64,000 nt of DNA from Plantibacter flavus (GTDB lineage Bacteria; Actinomycetota; Actinomycetes; Actinomycetales; Microbacteriaceae). Location of the stretch: positions 620,001 through 684,000 of the forward strand of contig NZ_FXAP01000002.1 in NCBI RefSeq assembly GCF_900177615.1. Direction: 5' to 3'. The position numbers and the translations under genes were made by a program. Each line of letters starts with the position of its first letter. Position 1 is the first letter of the stretch. A model generated the notes under the pieces. It was given only the letters and a program-made list of their open reading frames with translations. It was not told where the DNA came from and did not search any database. Below, piece after piece: positions 1-9,105 of the stretch.

Positions 1-96
1 ACGCGAGACACTTCCTTTTGCACTTTCCACCTTTCACTGTTACCCGTTAGCATTCTAGATGGTTTTACTTTTAGAGTGCTGAGTGGGGGAAGGCGG

Positions 97-1866
97 ATGG
101 CGTCACGGAGGTTGCTACGCGGTCGGGCGAGTTGGGTACTGATCGCGGTTTGGGCCCTCACCATCCTGTTGGCGCTGCGGTTGATCGAGGTGCAGATTGT
201 TCGTGGACCGACGCTTGTCGCGGACGCGCAGGAGAAGCTACGCAGTGGGTCGACGACCTTTGGGGCTCGAGGTAGCATCCTGGACCGCTCGGGTCGTGTC
301 CTTGCGTTGTCGGTACCTCACTTCGAGGTCACTGTGTCGCCTGCGGACGCTGCGGACTTTTCGCGCATTGTCGACGGAGACGAGCAAGTGATCGAGCTCA
401 AAATCGCGGCCGCGGAGATCGGAGAGGTGATGCAGATGTCGGGGCAGCAGGTCTTGGCCATCATCGACGGAGCTCTCGCGGTCGACCCACACTCAAACTG
501 GGCTCGGCTGTCGGAGGCAGTGAGCTTTGCGCAGTTCAGGGCGCTCGATGCGCTTGACGTGCCCTGGTTGTATTTCGCTGAACGAGCGGGCCGCAGCTAC
601 CCCCTCGGCGCAGTGGCGGGCAACCTCGTCGGCTTCCTGGGCGACGATGGAACGGCATTGGCTGGGGTGGAACTGCTAACCGATGACTGTCTGCGCGCGG
701 CGAACGGGTTCACCCGCTACGAACGGTCCCGTCAGGGAGTTCCGCTGCCCGGCACCACGCAGACGCATCTCGCGCACGCTGGCGGTGACGTAACCCTCAC
801 CATCGATGCCGATCTGCAATGGTTCGCCCAACAAGCCCTCGCGGAACGTATTGAGGCGGTAGGAGGGAGCTGGGGTGCCGTGACGATCGTCGAAGCCGCA
901 ACAGGCAAGTTGCTGACGGTCGCGGAGTATCCGAGCGTCGACCCCGGAAACGTCGACGGCACGCCCGTCGAACACCGCGGATCGCGCGCGTTTACTGCTC
1001 CATTCGAGCCGGGCTCAACGTACAAGACGCTGACTATGCTTGCGCTGCTCGAAGAGGGCAAAGCGACACCCTCATCCCGCGTTCTCGCTCCCTACCGCTA
1101 TCTCGCAGACAACGGCGCGGACATCAACGACACTGCCCCACACGACGATCAATCACTGACGCTTACGGGAGTGATGGTGCATTCCTCCAATACGGGCATC
1201 GCCCAGCTCGCCGAACGTCTCACGAACCGTCGTCGTTTCGACTACTTCCAAGCACTCGGTCAGACCTCTCCAACCGCTGTCGGATTCCCCGGTGAGTCGG
1301 GCGGCATCCTGGCGGATGTTGAGGAGTGGGACAACCAAACTGTCTATGCGACGATGTTCGGTCAGGGCCTAGCAACTACTGCGGTACAAGGCGCGAGCCT
1401 CTATCAAACAGTTGCGAACAACGGGGTACGAATGCCCCTGCAGCTCATCGAAGCCTGCGAATCTGTCGACGGCACAGTCCTAAAGACGCGGCAAGAGGAT
1501 GGCGAACGAGTATTCTCCGAACGAACAGCGAAGGATGCGGCCGACATCCTCGAGACCGAAGACCGTGCTAGCTGGGTCGCCGGTGATGTCGAGGTTGAGA
1601 ACTACCGAGTTGCGATGAAGACTAGTACCGCGCAACAGCCCGACGGGTTTGGCGGGTACAGCGATAGCTACCTTGTGTCGATGAGCGGGTTCTTTCCCGC
1701 CGAGGCGCCGCAATACGTCGTCTCCGTCAACATCGCCGATCCAGTCCTCATGAACACCTCCGGTGCAGCCTCTCCCGTGTTCCGCGACGTCATTATGCAG
1801 ATTGCGAAAAGCTACCGGGTACTGCCCTCGGAACATCCTCCAACGATCCTACCGCTCGAGTATTGA
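97..1866 (+). CDS. Class B penicillin-binding protein (FtsI/PBP2-type transpeptidase)
   Basis: This is a membrane-anchored D,D-transpeptidase that cross-links peptidoglycan. One N-terminal membrane segment (about residues 13-31) is followed by the dimerisation domain with its RGSILDRSGRVLA signature near residues 59-70. The transpeptidase domain carries all three active-site motifs: S307-T-Y-K310 (SxxK), S363-S-N365 (SxN) and K508-T-S, where the last residue is Ser instead of the usual Gly of KTG. There are no PASTA domains. I chose the ATG at 97 because GGGGGAAGG (85-93) lies just upstream; a GTG at 76 has no such site. No division or mraY/mur genes are adjacent, so it is an extra class B enzyme rather than the dcw-cluster ftsI. 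Confidence 0.92.
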   Translation: MASRRLLRGRASWVLIAVWALTILLALRLIEVQIVRGPTLVADAQEKLRSGSTTFGARGSILDRSGRVLALSVPHFEVTVSPADAADFSRIVDGDEQVIELKIAAAEIGEVMQMSGQQVLAIIDGALAVDPHSNWARLSEAVSFAQFRALDALDVPWLYFAERAGRSYPLGAVAGNLVGFLGDDGTALAGVELLTDDCLRAANGFTRYERSRQGVPLPGTTQTHLAHAGGDVTLTIDADLQWFAQQALAERIEAVGGSWGAVTIVEAATGKLLTVAEYPSVDPGNVDGTPVEHRGSRAFTAPFEPGSTYKTLTMLALLEEGKATPSSRVLAPYRYLADNGADINDTAPHDDQSLTLTGVMVHSSNTGIAQLAERLTNRRRFDYFQALGQTSPTAVGFPGESGGILADVEEWDNQTVYATMFGQGLATTAVQGASLYQTVANNGVRMPLQLIEACESVDGTVLKTRQEDGERVFSERTAKDAADILETEDRASWVAGDVEVENYRVAMKTSTAQQPDGFGGYSDSYLVSMSGFFPAEAPQYVVSVNIADPVLMNTSGAASPVFRDVIMQIAKSYRVLPSEHPPTILPLEY

Positions 1867-2684
1867 CGCCAACAGCTGCTCCATGTGTCCGATTCTTGCT
1901 CAGTCACAGGCGCGTGAAAGAGTCTGCGCCGTGCGTTGCAGGGCGCGTTCAACGCCTATCACCCGAGTTGCCCACAATCAGCTCTTGAACTGACGAGTCT
2001 TATGCCTGTTTCTTCGCGAGCGCGTCTACCAGGTGCTGCACCGCGCTATGCCCTGCAGGTAATCGAAGCCTGGGTGAGTGGGTGAACGGTTGCACCGCTT
2101 CGGCGGCTCCCGATTTCCGGGCGGAAATGCGCTGGAACAACTCGCAGGCGATGGGGAGGTCGGGAGCGACTCAAGCGCCGCACGAACGTCACTGCGAAAT
2201 CCGTGCTCCACGGGTCACTGTGCAACGCACGGAGAGCATTCATCGAACGCTCGCCTTGAGCAGTGCAATCGTATTGTTTGAGCTGGCGGGACCTCGGGAA
2301 GGCAATACGCTCCCTGGGTAAGCGTAGCCCTGCGACCTCGTCGTCAACCGCGGCGGCAACGGCATTACCGCCGGTCCGAGACTAGCTAATGCCCTCAGTC
2401 GTCCGCTGTCCACACTATGTGGCGGTCTCGCGCGGAGACTTGCTCCGGAGGGGTAAACGCTGCTCGACTACGTGTCACTCGTCGCTCGATGGCTGTGCAG
2501 ATGGCACGCCACTGCCGGCGGGAAGAGGTGCACTGGTATCACCGTCCATGCGATCCGCCCCTCTCATCCACGCGGTTGCTGCACGAACGTACCAACTACC
2601 TCCTCTCGGACGCCCTCGTGGACGGCGCTCTTGGGGTTTCGATCAGCGCTGTCAGCCCGCCTCTCCGATGGTTCGAGAAGTTTG
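1867..2684. other. Intergenic stretch with a possible decayed gene
   Basis: No convincing intact gene is visible. On the minus strand, a coding-like reading frame of about 50 codons, rich in Ala, Leu and Val and ending in ...VDALAKKQA and a TAA near 2000, is preceded by an in-frame TGA near 2170. A second coding-like frame (starting MNALRALHSDPW) reads into the same spot from near 2243. This looks like a frameshifted remnant of one gene, but I cannot name a family. Confidence 0.3.
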
Positions 2685-2951
2685 CTAATAGTTCTCGTTG
2701 TAGCTCACCATCCCCGACCAACCACCTGAGGGCTTCTTGGTGCAGTCGACCCGGTGAATACTCTTGGCCTGCCCGGTACGCAGAAGCTGGACAACCTTGT
2801 CGTTCACCCCGGTCCAGCAGGTCGATTCTGATGAGTAGTTGCCGTACCAGGTGCGCAACGCGGCATGGGCTGGTGTGGCTACCGCCACGCTCCCTCCCAC
2901 GGCGAGTACCACTGCGACCGTCGCTCCGGCGGCAATCCGCTTCAGGTCCAT
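2685..2951 (-). CDS. Small secreted protein, function unknown
   Basis: The 88-residue protein starts with a typical Sec signal peptide: charged MDLKR, a hydrophobic core rich in Ala and Val, and an ATPAHA cleavage site near residue 30. The mature part is about 58 residues, aromatic-rich (WYGNY, GGWSGMVSY), with two cysteines (in STCWTG and RVDCTKK) that could form one disulfide. AGGAGG and GGAG precede the ATG. It stands alone, transcribed against its flanks. The family was not recognised; small exported proteins of this kind are common in actinobacteria, and an extracellular role is an inference from the signal peptide only. Confidence 0.78.
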   Translation of the reverse strand: MDLKRIAAGATVAVVLAVGGSVAVATPAHAALRTWYGNYSSESTCWTGVNDKVVQLLRTGQAKSIHRVDCTKKPSGGWSGMVSYNENY

Positions 2952-3342
2952 CTCAACTCCATCCTCCTGGTTTACTTATCAAAGCTTATCGCATCTCCAA
3001 CTTTAGACCAAAATTTTTAAGCTAAACATGTCAGACGGCCCACATGATCCGTGCCTCGATGCCGACTATGCAACAAGGGCGATCGCGTGGTGCGCAGATG
3101 GGCTAACTTGCCTTGGGGGAGCCGACGTTGCTTTCACCTCGGTCACGTCGACCTCGCGTGGCTAGCAAGGAAGGGGATCGTGCTCGGGGGTCGCTCTGTT
3201 GAGTGCCGTGGCGATCAGCGAGAAGGCCTTCGGTGGTTGCGTGCTTCCTGGACTACCGAACCACTGACGCATTGAGGTTCTTGAGCAGACGAGATTGGAC
3301 GCTAGCCTCTACCATCAGAAGCAGATAATATATCGGAAATGG
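2952..3342. other. Intergenic, locally AT-rich
   Basis: Between the secreted-protein gene and the DUF7882-like ORF there is an AT-rich block around 2970-3030 that probably carries the promoter of the secreted-protein gene. I see no gene, repeat or clear terminator in the rest. Confidence 0.4.
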
Positions 3343-3792
3343 ATGATCTTAGCTACCCGCTCTTTGTCCGACAGACGATACGCGCTCGAGTTCGTAAGGT
3401 CGAAGGGTTCACGTACCCCGGGACTCGTTGACGACAACCTCGCCACCGACGAGAGGGCCCGAGGGTGCTACCTAGCACGGAGGACGGGAGCCTGGATCAT
3501 CGGCACGCTCATCTACGGCAACAACATCGATCGAAAGCAGATCATCGATCACCAACTGGTGCACCTCAAAACCATTGTTCTGATGAAGCTTCGACGCAAC
3601 GAACCATTTGCGCTTACGGTCCATGACGGCGAACGGATGGACACGCGGAGCACGTTCTGGATCCACCCGGCTGTCTCGCTTTGTTTTGTCTTCGATACCT
3701 GCGAGCGGGTCGATATGGACCGACAGGTGCTCGAGTCGCTCATGCGTCAAGCGAACGGTGGCGAAATGACGATTGATGCCGATCGCGCGTGA
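3343..3792 (+). CDS. DUF7882-like protein with an anomalous N-terminus
   Basis: From about residue 54 of this frame the protein reads IGTLIYG, then AHLK-like VHLKTIVLMKLRR, a WIHP motif and a FVFD motif, ending in an LMRQAN helix. That order matches the short DUF7882 proteins of Microbacteriaceae, which normally begin MGTLIYG or MGKLIYG. Here the codon where the start should be (3499-3501) is ATC. The only upstream in-frame starts are ATG 3343 and TTG 3295, which add a long tail unlike the family and have only weak ribosome-binding sites, while GGAGGACGGGAG lies just before 3499. Either translation starts at ATC or the gene has lost its start. Function unknown. Confidence 0.6.
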   Translation: MILATRSLSDRRYALEFVRSKGSRTPGLVDDNLATDERARGCYLARRTGAWIIGTLIYGNNIDRKQIIDHQLVHLKTIVLMKLRRNEPFALTVHDGERMDTRSTFWIHPAVSLCFVFDTCERVDMDRQVLESLMRQANGGEMTIDADRA

Positions 3793-4204
3793 TCGGTGGC
3801 GGGAGCCTGATTGGGCCGCTCAATCGCCAATGAAGCGTCCGTATGAAGGTGGCGGCAGATTTGTCTTTGGGGCCGAAGGCTCGCTGTCGCCGGCGAGACG
3901 TGCATGGTCGTGGACTGAGTGACGAGCCGAGGGATGGGGTACAAACTCGTCTGCGCGGGCGCCCGTGTCGCCTGGGCTGGCGCCGACAGGTCCGGCACCG
4001 GTGACCACGGAGTGCTCGGTGCGTCGTCATCGGCATCGCCGACGAGAGATACCCTGATGCCGGCACCGCCCTCGTAGCGAGCACGACGAGGGCAGCCCCC
4101 TACATCGTCGCTTAGTCGGCCTAGGCGTTCGTTTCGTGTTCTCGGGCGGGACGACCGCGTCTGGTCGTGATCCGCTGGCTCGTGCCGCCCGAGAACGCGC
4201 CTGG
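3793..4204. other. Intergenic between convergent genes
   Basis: Apart from the inverted repeat at 4138-4196 listed separately, I see no gene here. Long minus-strand frames that cross it are out-of-phase continuations from the symporter gene and have no independent support. Confidence 0.4.
4138..4196 (-). terminator. Probable terminator of the symporter gene
   Basis: A perfect 12-bp inverted repeat, GTTCTCGGGCGG (4138-4149) and CCGCCCGAGAAC (4185-4196), encloses a second short one, ACGACC (4151-4156) with GGTCGT (4163-4168). It starts 9 bp after the stop codon of the minus-strand symporter gene. There is no U-tract, so this would be a GC-rich actinobacterial-type terminator or an mRNA 3' end stabiliser. 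Confidence 0.5.
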
Positions 4205-5722
4205 CTAGAAGCCTGTGTGAGCGGGGAGCTGGACGGACCCAGTTCGTGCACTCTCGCTCGCTGCTGCGAATTCCGCATCGGACTTCGCGTCGTCGTTTGG
4301 GGAGAGCCGACTTGCGATGACGGCGACCAGAACGTTGAGGATGAAGCCTGGAACGATTTCGTACATCGTGCTGGAGAGGAGCCCGACGTTGCCCCAGACG
4401 ATGACCGTGACGGCGCCCGCGATCATGCCCGCGATTGCCCCGACCTTGGTGAGTTTCCGCCAGAACAGCGCGAGCAGCACGATTGGGCCGAATGCGGCCC
4501 CGAATCCTGCCCATGCGTATGCGACGAGGTCGAGGATGGAGGAGTTGGGGTCCCATGCCAAGACCGTGGCGATGATTGCGACAATGAGCACTCCGCCCCG
4601 CCCCAGGAGCACTTGACTTCGAGTCGACGGTCGCTTCTTTGCTCCGATCTTGTAAAGGTCTTCGACGAGAGCCGAGGACGACACGATGAGCTGTGAGGAC
4701 ACCGTGCTCATGATCGCCGCGAGTACGGCTGCGAGTACGAACCCTGCGATCAGCGGGTGGAAAAGCCGCTGTGAAAGCTCCAGGAACACGCGCTCGGGGT
4801 TCTGCAGTGCGAGTTCGGGGTGCTGCTGGAAATAGGCAACGCCAACCAGTGCGGATGCCATCGCCCCCATCACAGAGAGAATCATCCAAGTGATGCCAAT
4901 TCTGCGACCAGACGTGGCGTCTGCGGGTGAACGAAGCGCCATGAATCGAACCAGGATGTGTGGCTGGCCGAAGTACCCGAGCCCCCAGGCGGCGGCCGAG
5001 ATGGCGGCAAGGATCGTTCCACCGGTGAAGAGGCTGAACATGTCAACGGTCGTGCTTGCGGCACGGATGGACTCGATCGTGCTCTCGATCCCACCGGTCT
5101 GCGTGAGCCCGACGATCGGAACCGCGACGAGGGCCGCGACGATCATCGTGCCCTGGACCACGTCCGTGTAGGTGGCTCCAACGAAGCCTCCGAAGAGCGT
5201 ATAGAGCACGGTCACGCCGGCGACGACGAGCAAGCCGATGTGGTACTCGGATCCGAAGGCACTTTGGAAGAACACCCCGCCGGCGACGATTCCCGCCGAT
5301 ACGTAGAAGGTGAAGAAAATGAGGATGACCAGGCCTGCGACGGCCCGGAGCGTGTGTGAGGTGTCTCGTAGGCGATTCTCGAAGAATCTCGGGAGGGTGA
5401 TCGCGTTCCCTGATATCTCCGTATAGGCGCGCAGGCGTGGAGCGACAAATTTCCAGTTCAGCCATGCACCCACGGTGAGCCCGATGGCGATCCACGCCTG
5501 GAACAGGCCTCCGATGTATAGCGCGCCGGGTAGCCCGAGCAGGAGCCAGCCAGACATGTCTGAGGCGCCCGCGCTGAGCGCGGCAACGCCCGGGCGCAAT
5601 TTTCGTCCCGCGAGCAAGTAGTCATCGAGATCATGGGTGCGCCGGTACGCCCACCATCCGATACCGAGCATGACCGCCATGTAGAGCACCATCGCGAACA
5701 ACTCGAACGTTTTGTCAGGCAT
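4205..5722 (-). CDS. putP: Sodium/proline symporter, SSS family
   Basis: This is a 505-residue integral membrane protein of the sodium:solute symporter family (13 expected membrane helices) that imports proline with Na+. Diagnostic segments are the N-terminal GWWAYRRTHDLDDYLLAGR, the Na+-site segment GASDMSGWLLLGLPGA (about residues 50-65, same as E. coli PutP), GFVGATYTDVVQG, AAWGLGYFGQPHI and AAIMSTVSSQLIVSSSALVEDLY. I chose the ATG at 5722 over the one at 5743 because GCGGGGGAG lies 6-8 bp upstream of it. It is transcribed alone; no proline dehydrogenase gene is near, so proline uptake for osmoprotection or nutrition are both possible. Confidence 0.9.
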   Translation of the reverse strand: MPDKTFELFAMVLYMAVMLGIGWWAYRRTHDLDDYLLAGRKLRPGVAALSAGASDMSGWLLLGLPGALYIGGLFQAWIAIGLTVGAWLNWKFVAPRLRAYTEISGNAITLPRFFENRLRDTSHTLRAVAGLVILIFFTFYVSAGIVAGGVFFQSAFGSEYHIGLLVVAGVTVLYTLFGGFVGATYTDVVQGTMIVAALVAVPIVGLTQTGGIESTIESIRAASTTVDMFSLFTGGTILAAISAAAWGLGYFGQPHILVRFMALRSPADATSGRRIGITWMILSVMGAMASALVGVAYFQQHPELALQNPERVFLELSQRLFHPLIAGFVLAAVLAAIMSTVSSQLIVSSSALVEDLYKIGAKKRPSTRSQVLLGRGGVLIVAIIATVLAWDPNSSILDLVAYAWAGFGAAFGPIVLLALFWRKLTKVGAIAGMIAGAVTVIVWGNVGLLSSTMYEIVPGFILNVLVAVIASRLSPNDDAKSDAEFAAASESARTGSVQLPAHTGF

Positions 5723-5913
5723 ACAGACTCCCCCGCTAACCATCTATGTCTTGGCGTTGAAGTATGTCAGATGTGCGAGGATCAGGGAAGAGGGGGCTCG
5801 TCGAGTACCGCCGGCCGCTTATCGTTGTCGTCGGGCGTACCACGTCCGCCGGACCCTCTGTTCGGGCGGACGGGCGCACCTTGCAGGGAGCGCGTTGAGT
5901 TGTTCGGCGCGGA

Positions 5914-7569
5914 CTATCGGCCGAGGTTATGCGTTCTGCGTCGAGCGAGCAGCATGACGCCCAGGCCCAGCATGGCAATCGCGGTCGCGAGTGGCGGGCG
6001 CGGATCTGCGCCGGTGGCGGGGAGCGCGATGGTCCTGTCGAGCGTTGTGACCGAGGGGACGGTTGTTGGAGGAGGGGTTGGCGTTGTTGTTGGTGGTGGA
6101 GCGTCGATTGTGATGGTGTCGGACAGTACGGCTGGTTCTCCGAACCCATTGGAGGCTGTAAGCGTGAAGGAGTAGGTGCCGGGAGTCGTCGCCGTTCCGC
6201 TCAGCTGACCGGTAGAGCTCAATGTGACGCCGTCAGGCAAGGCCCCAGCGGTGAGGGTGACTTCTGGCGCGGGCGCACCGCCGACGACATATGTGTACTC
6301 GAGCGGTGATCCGGCGATGCCGTAACCCGCTGAGCCGGTGATCGTCGGTGGGACGGCCGCTGCGGCGACGGTGACGGTGTCGGTCCGTGATGCGGGCGGC
6401 CCGATGATGTTGGTCGCGGTCACGGTGAACGTGTAGGTCCCAGCTGCTTCTGGCGTTCCCGCAAGTGTTCCGTCTGGGGAGATGGTAATTCCTGGGGGGA
6501 GGGTGCCGGCGGTCAGGGAGAGTGTGGTGTCGGGGGCAGAGGGAAGGGCATAAGCGTGCTGGTAGGGGACGTCAACGGTGGCTGCTGGTGCCGGTGTCAG
6601 GACATAGGGTGCGCTGTAGAGGTAAATTTTGCTCACAACGTTCGACGCGAAGGCGATGGTCCCAGACTGGGGGTCGACGGCCGGCACTCCGAACGTGCCT
6701 TCCGGAGGTCCAGCGAATCGGCCAAGTTCGGTGCGTGAGTTTGTATCAGTGACGACGAATGTGCCGTCGAAGTTCGCTGTGTACAAGTGCTCTCGTGTGG
6801 AATCTAAGGTAATGGAGCGGCCATTTGTGCCGCTGAGTACCGTGACGAGGGCGTCAGTGGACAGGTCGTACACGTTCACGCTTCCGCCGCCGACGTACAG
6901 CAGCTGCTGGGCTGGGTCTATCGCGAAGGATCGGGCGAAGGTCCTGGTTGGGAGGACGCCAATGAGGTCAAGGGTGTCTCCGTCGAATATTCTCGTCCCG
7001 GTGAAGCTTGTTGTTCCGGCGAAGAGGCGGTGGGAGGTAGGGTCCACAGCAAGAGCCGTGAATCCGGGGAACGATGAATCCACGGAGCTCGCTAGTGTGT
7101 TCGTTGTGGCGTCGATCCGATACAACACCGAGCCTCGGGGAGTGGAAGCGTAGACCGTTCGCGTGGTTGGGTCCACTGCGATCGCACCCAGTGCCGTGGT
7201 ACCGAGATTCACCTCTGCGATGACGGTGGCGCCATCGAGGTCGACGACGTACACCGAGCCGCTCAAGCCTGACAGGTATGCTCTGCGGTGCTCTGAATCG
7301 ACCGCTACTGCCGCTATCGGGCCAGGCAGTGCGATGAATCCTGACACGGTTCCAGTTGTCCCACTTACGATGGTCAAGAGCGAGTTCGCTGACGAGCCGA
7401 CATAGAAATCCCCGGTCATCGAATCAGCAGCCACATCGACTGGGTCGGGGACGTCAACAGATCCGGGCAATGGGGCTGCGATGGCAGCGCCAGAAACCAG
7501 AACACCAATAAGGACGAAAGCTGCGCCGACAGCACTAAGCACCCCACGCACAGCTGCCAGTCGACGCAT
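5914..7569 (-). CDS. Sortase-anchored surface protein with YVTN-type propeller and Ig-like domains
   Basis: This is a 551-residue cell-wall protein. A signal peptide (to about residue 32, ending in AIAAP) is followed by roughly 300 residues of repeated beta-propeller blades of the form AVDPTTRTVYAST, AVDPTSHRLFAGT and AIDPAQQLLYVGG. Two putative Ig-like domains of the He_PIG type follow, marked by GTLPPGITISPDGTLAGTP and GALPDGVTLSSTGQLSGTA. A Pro/Thr-rich wall spacer then leads to the C-terminal sorting signal LPATG, a hydrophobic stretch and RRRT. The ATG at 7569 has GAGGAGG upstream; a TTG at 7587 in frame lies within that site. An adhesin or scaffold role is likely but inferred. Confidence 0.85.
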   Translation of the reverse strand: MRRLAAVRGVLSAVGAAFVLIGVLVSGAAIAAPLPGSVDVPDPVDVAADSMTGDFYVGSSANSLLTIVSGTTGTVSGFIALPGPIAAVAVDSEHRRAYLSGLSGSVYVVDLDGATVIAEVNLGTTALGAIAVDPTTRTVYASTPRGSVLYRIDATTNTLASSVDSSFPGFTALAVDPTSHRLFAGTTSFTGTRIFDGDTLDLIGVLPTRTFARSFAIDPAQQLLYVGGGSVNVYDLSTDALVTVLSGTNGRSITLDSTREHLYTANFDGTFVVTDTNSRTELGRFAGPPEGTFGVPAVDPQSGTIAFASNVVSKIYLYSAPYVLTPAPAATVDVPYQHAYALPSAPDTTLSLTAGTLPPGITISPDGTLAGTPEAAGTYTFTVTATNIIGPPASRTDTVTVAAAAVPPTITGSAGYGIAGSPLEYTYVVGGAPAPEVTLTAGALPDGVTLSSTGQLSGTATTPGTYSFTLTASNGFGEPAVLSDTITIDAPPPTTTPTPPPTTVPSVTTLDRTIALPATGADPRPPLATAIAMLGLGVMLLARRRTHNLGR

Positions 7570-8152
7570 CGTCCTTCGCCTCCTCAAAAGTGGTTCGTCG
7601 TCATAGTCTTGGTTCTATTCGCCACAAAATCAGCCCCTTTCCAAACACGCCGCAACGCGCTAAGGCACACCTCCGATAACCAAGTGAGCCACCGACCGCC
7701 ATATCGCTCGACGGAGCCGAGGATGATGATTTGGCGCAGACTGTATATATGAGCGCGGTTTGCGGCTCTCGCGCTGACCGGAGGTGCGCCGCTCTAACGA
7801 CAACCTGCTACGACCATGGTCAGCGCGAGCGGGCACCGGTTCGTCGGTCCGGGATAGCGTGCCACCGGGCTTGGACAGGTGCCCCGCTTGTGCCGATCGA
7901 CCGGGCAGTAGTCCGAGTTGAACTGCCTCGGCCTGATCGTCCTGAGACCACAGCGTCGGATGTCATGCTCGTTGGGCCTGGTCCTTCTCCCGGGGGGGGG
8001 GGGGCATCAACCCCGGCCGTCGAACGCCTCCTTCGCGACAGGACGACAGCGTGACCGGTGCGTGACATGCCCTCATTCTCGAGCGACAACTCGAAAACCT
8101 CAGCCGTTCGATGGTGGACGGCGAACACACGCGGCGTTTCAGCGGTGACGCA
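7570..8152. other. Gene-free stretch containing a 13-G homopolymer
   Basis: This stretch lies upstream of the propeller gene and downstream of the GntR gene. It holds the promoter region of the propeller gene and a run of 13 G at 7992-8004. No frame on either strand looks coding, and none carries a credible ribosome-binding site. Confidence 0.45.
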
Positions 8153-8830
8153 TCACGGCTGAGGCGAAGAGGAGACCGAGATGAGCGGTTCTGAGAGGCG
8201 GAAGATGCTCTCAACGGCAAGTTCCGCTGCGATCGGGTCCCCCCCGCCCAGTGCGGTCCTTAAGGCGTGGTAGCCATCATCGAGAACGCTCCAGTCCATG
8301 TCAGTGTCGCCGCGGGTCGCCGCGAGACGGTAAGCCAGGCCATCAATGATGTCTTTGGTCGCCGTGACCAGGGTGGCGTTCGGGCACGCGGCAATGATCT
8401 CGTCGAAGAAGGCCCAGTAGAGCCGGCCGTGCTCCTCGGCGTCCCGATCCGTCACAGCGACGATGACCTGATCCAGGGACCGCGTCAATCGTTTGATCTG
8501 CGAAGCGCCCAGCCCAGGAACGGTGACACGAACGACGCCCCCGAGCATTGCTCCGAGGGTTTGCAACACCTCGGTTCGCTGCGCCGGATCAGGGAGAGCC
8601 ACCCGGGTGTAGCGTTGCGCGGCCATCTCGATGAGCCCAACTCGAGCGAGGTCGTTCAGCGCCTCTCGGATCGGAGTCCGCGAAATCCCGAGCCACGACT
8701 GCAGCTCTTGATCGTTTAGGTGCTCACCCGGTTCGAGTGTGCCGTCGAAGATCGCTGTTCGGATGCGGTCTACTACCATTTCCCTCAGAGAGCGACGCTC
8801 CACGGGCGGATGTGCAGCAGGAACCGGCAT
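8153..8830 (-). CDS. GntR-family regulator, FCD (FadR) type
   Basis: This is a 225-residue regulator. The N-terminal winged helix runs from RRSLREMVVDRIRTAIFDG through LNDQELQSWLGISRTPIREALNDLARVGLIE (about residues 10-75). The all-helical FCD ligand domain follows. GAGGAG precedes the ATG at 8830; in-frame starts further upstream lack a site. The gene is divergent from the pilus operon, separated by 275 bp, and is clearly paralogous to the regulators at 22277-22933 and, less closely, 24345-25055: all share the MPxP start and the RYTRV or RYLRV wing. It may control itself and the pilus genes, although FCD regulators usually sense small organic acids. Confidence 0.88.
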   Translation of the reverse strand: MPVPAAHPPVERRSLREMVVDRIRTAIFDGTLEPGEHLNDQELQSWLGISRTPIREALNDLARVGLIEMAAQRYTRVALPDPAQRTEVLQTLGAMLGGVVRVTVPGLGASQIKRLTRSLDQVIVAVTDRDAEEHGRLYWAFFDEIIAACPNATLVTATKDIIDGLAYRLAATRGDTDMDWSVLDDGYHALRTALGGGDPIAAELAVESIFRLSEPLISVSSSPQP

Positions 8831-8854
8831 ATTGAACTCCTCAACTAAGCAATC

Positions 8855-8874
8855 TGGTATAGCCAGCATAACCA
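8855..8874. promoter_or_regulatory. Candidate operator upstream of the GntR gene
   Basis: TGGTAT (8855-8860) and ATAACCA (8868-8874) form an imperfect inverted repeat 25 bp upstream of the GntR start. Its size and position fit an autoregulatory GntR operator, but no binding consensus for this subgroup can be confirmed here. Confidence 0.3.
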
Positions 8875-9105
8875 AGATCAGCAACAGATGATGCGCATCT
8901 CGGGTCGCTACCGCTCGCATCGGCCACAAACCAGGCAGCTGCATTCGAGCTGGGTGCCGGGCTGCGTACCCGATGGCTCTTGGTCGAGCCCCAGTGCGTC
9001 AGCCGTATCGCGTCGGGGTGCATGTGCAATCGGGTGCAACTTTCAGATGCTAAAATAGCTATGGGCTGATATTTATACAGCGTGGTGCTAACCCGGAGGA
9101 GTCGC

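Noticed and set aside
2417-3025. A 202-codon plus-strand frame
   Set aside because: It is antisense to the small secreted-protein gene, with no start signal and Arg/Ser-rich composition.
3747-4889. A 380-codon minus-strand open frame
   Set aside because: It overlaps the symporter gene in another frame, is Arg/Pro-rich and has no family similarity. It is a GC-rich shadow that runs on into the intergenic region.
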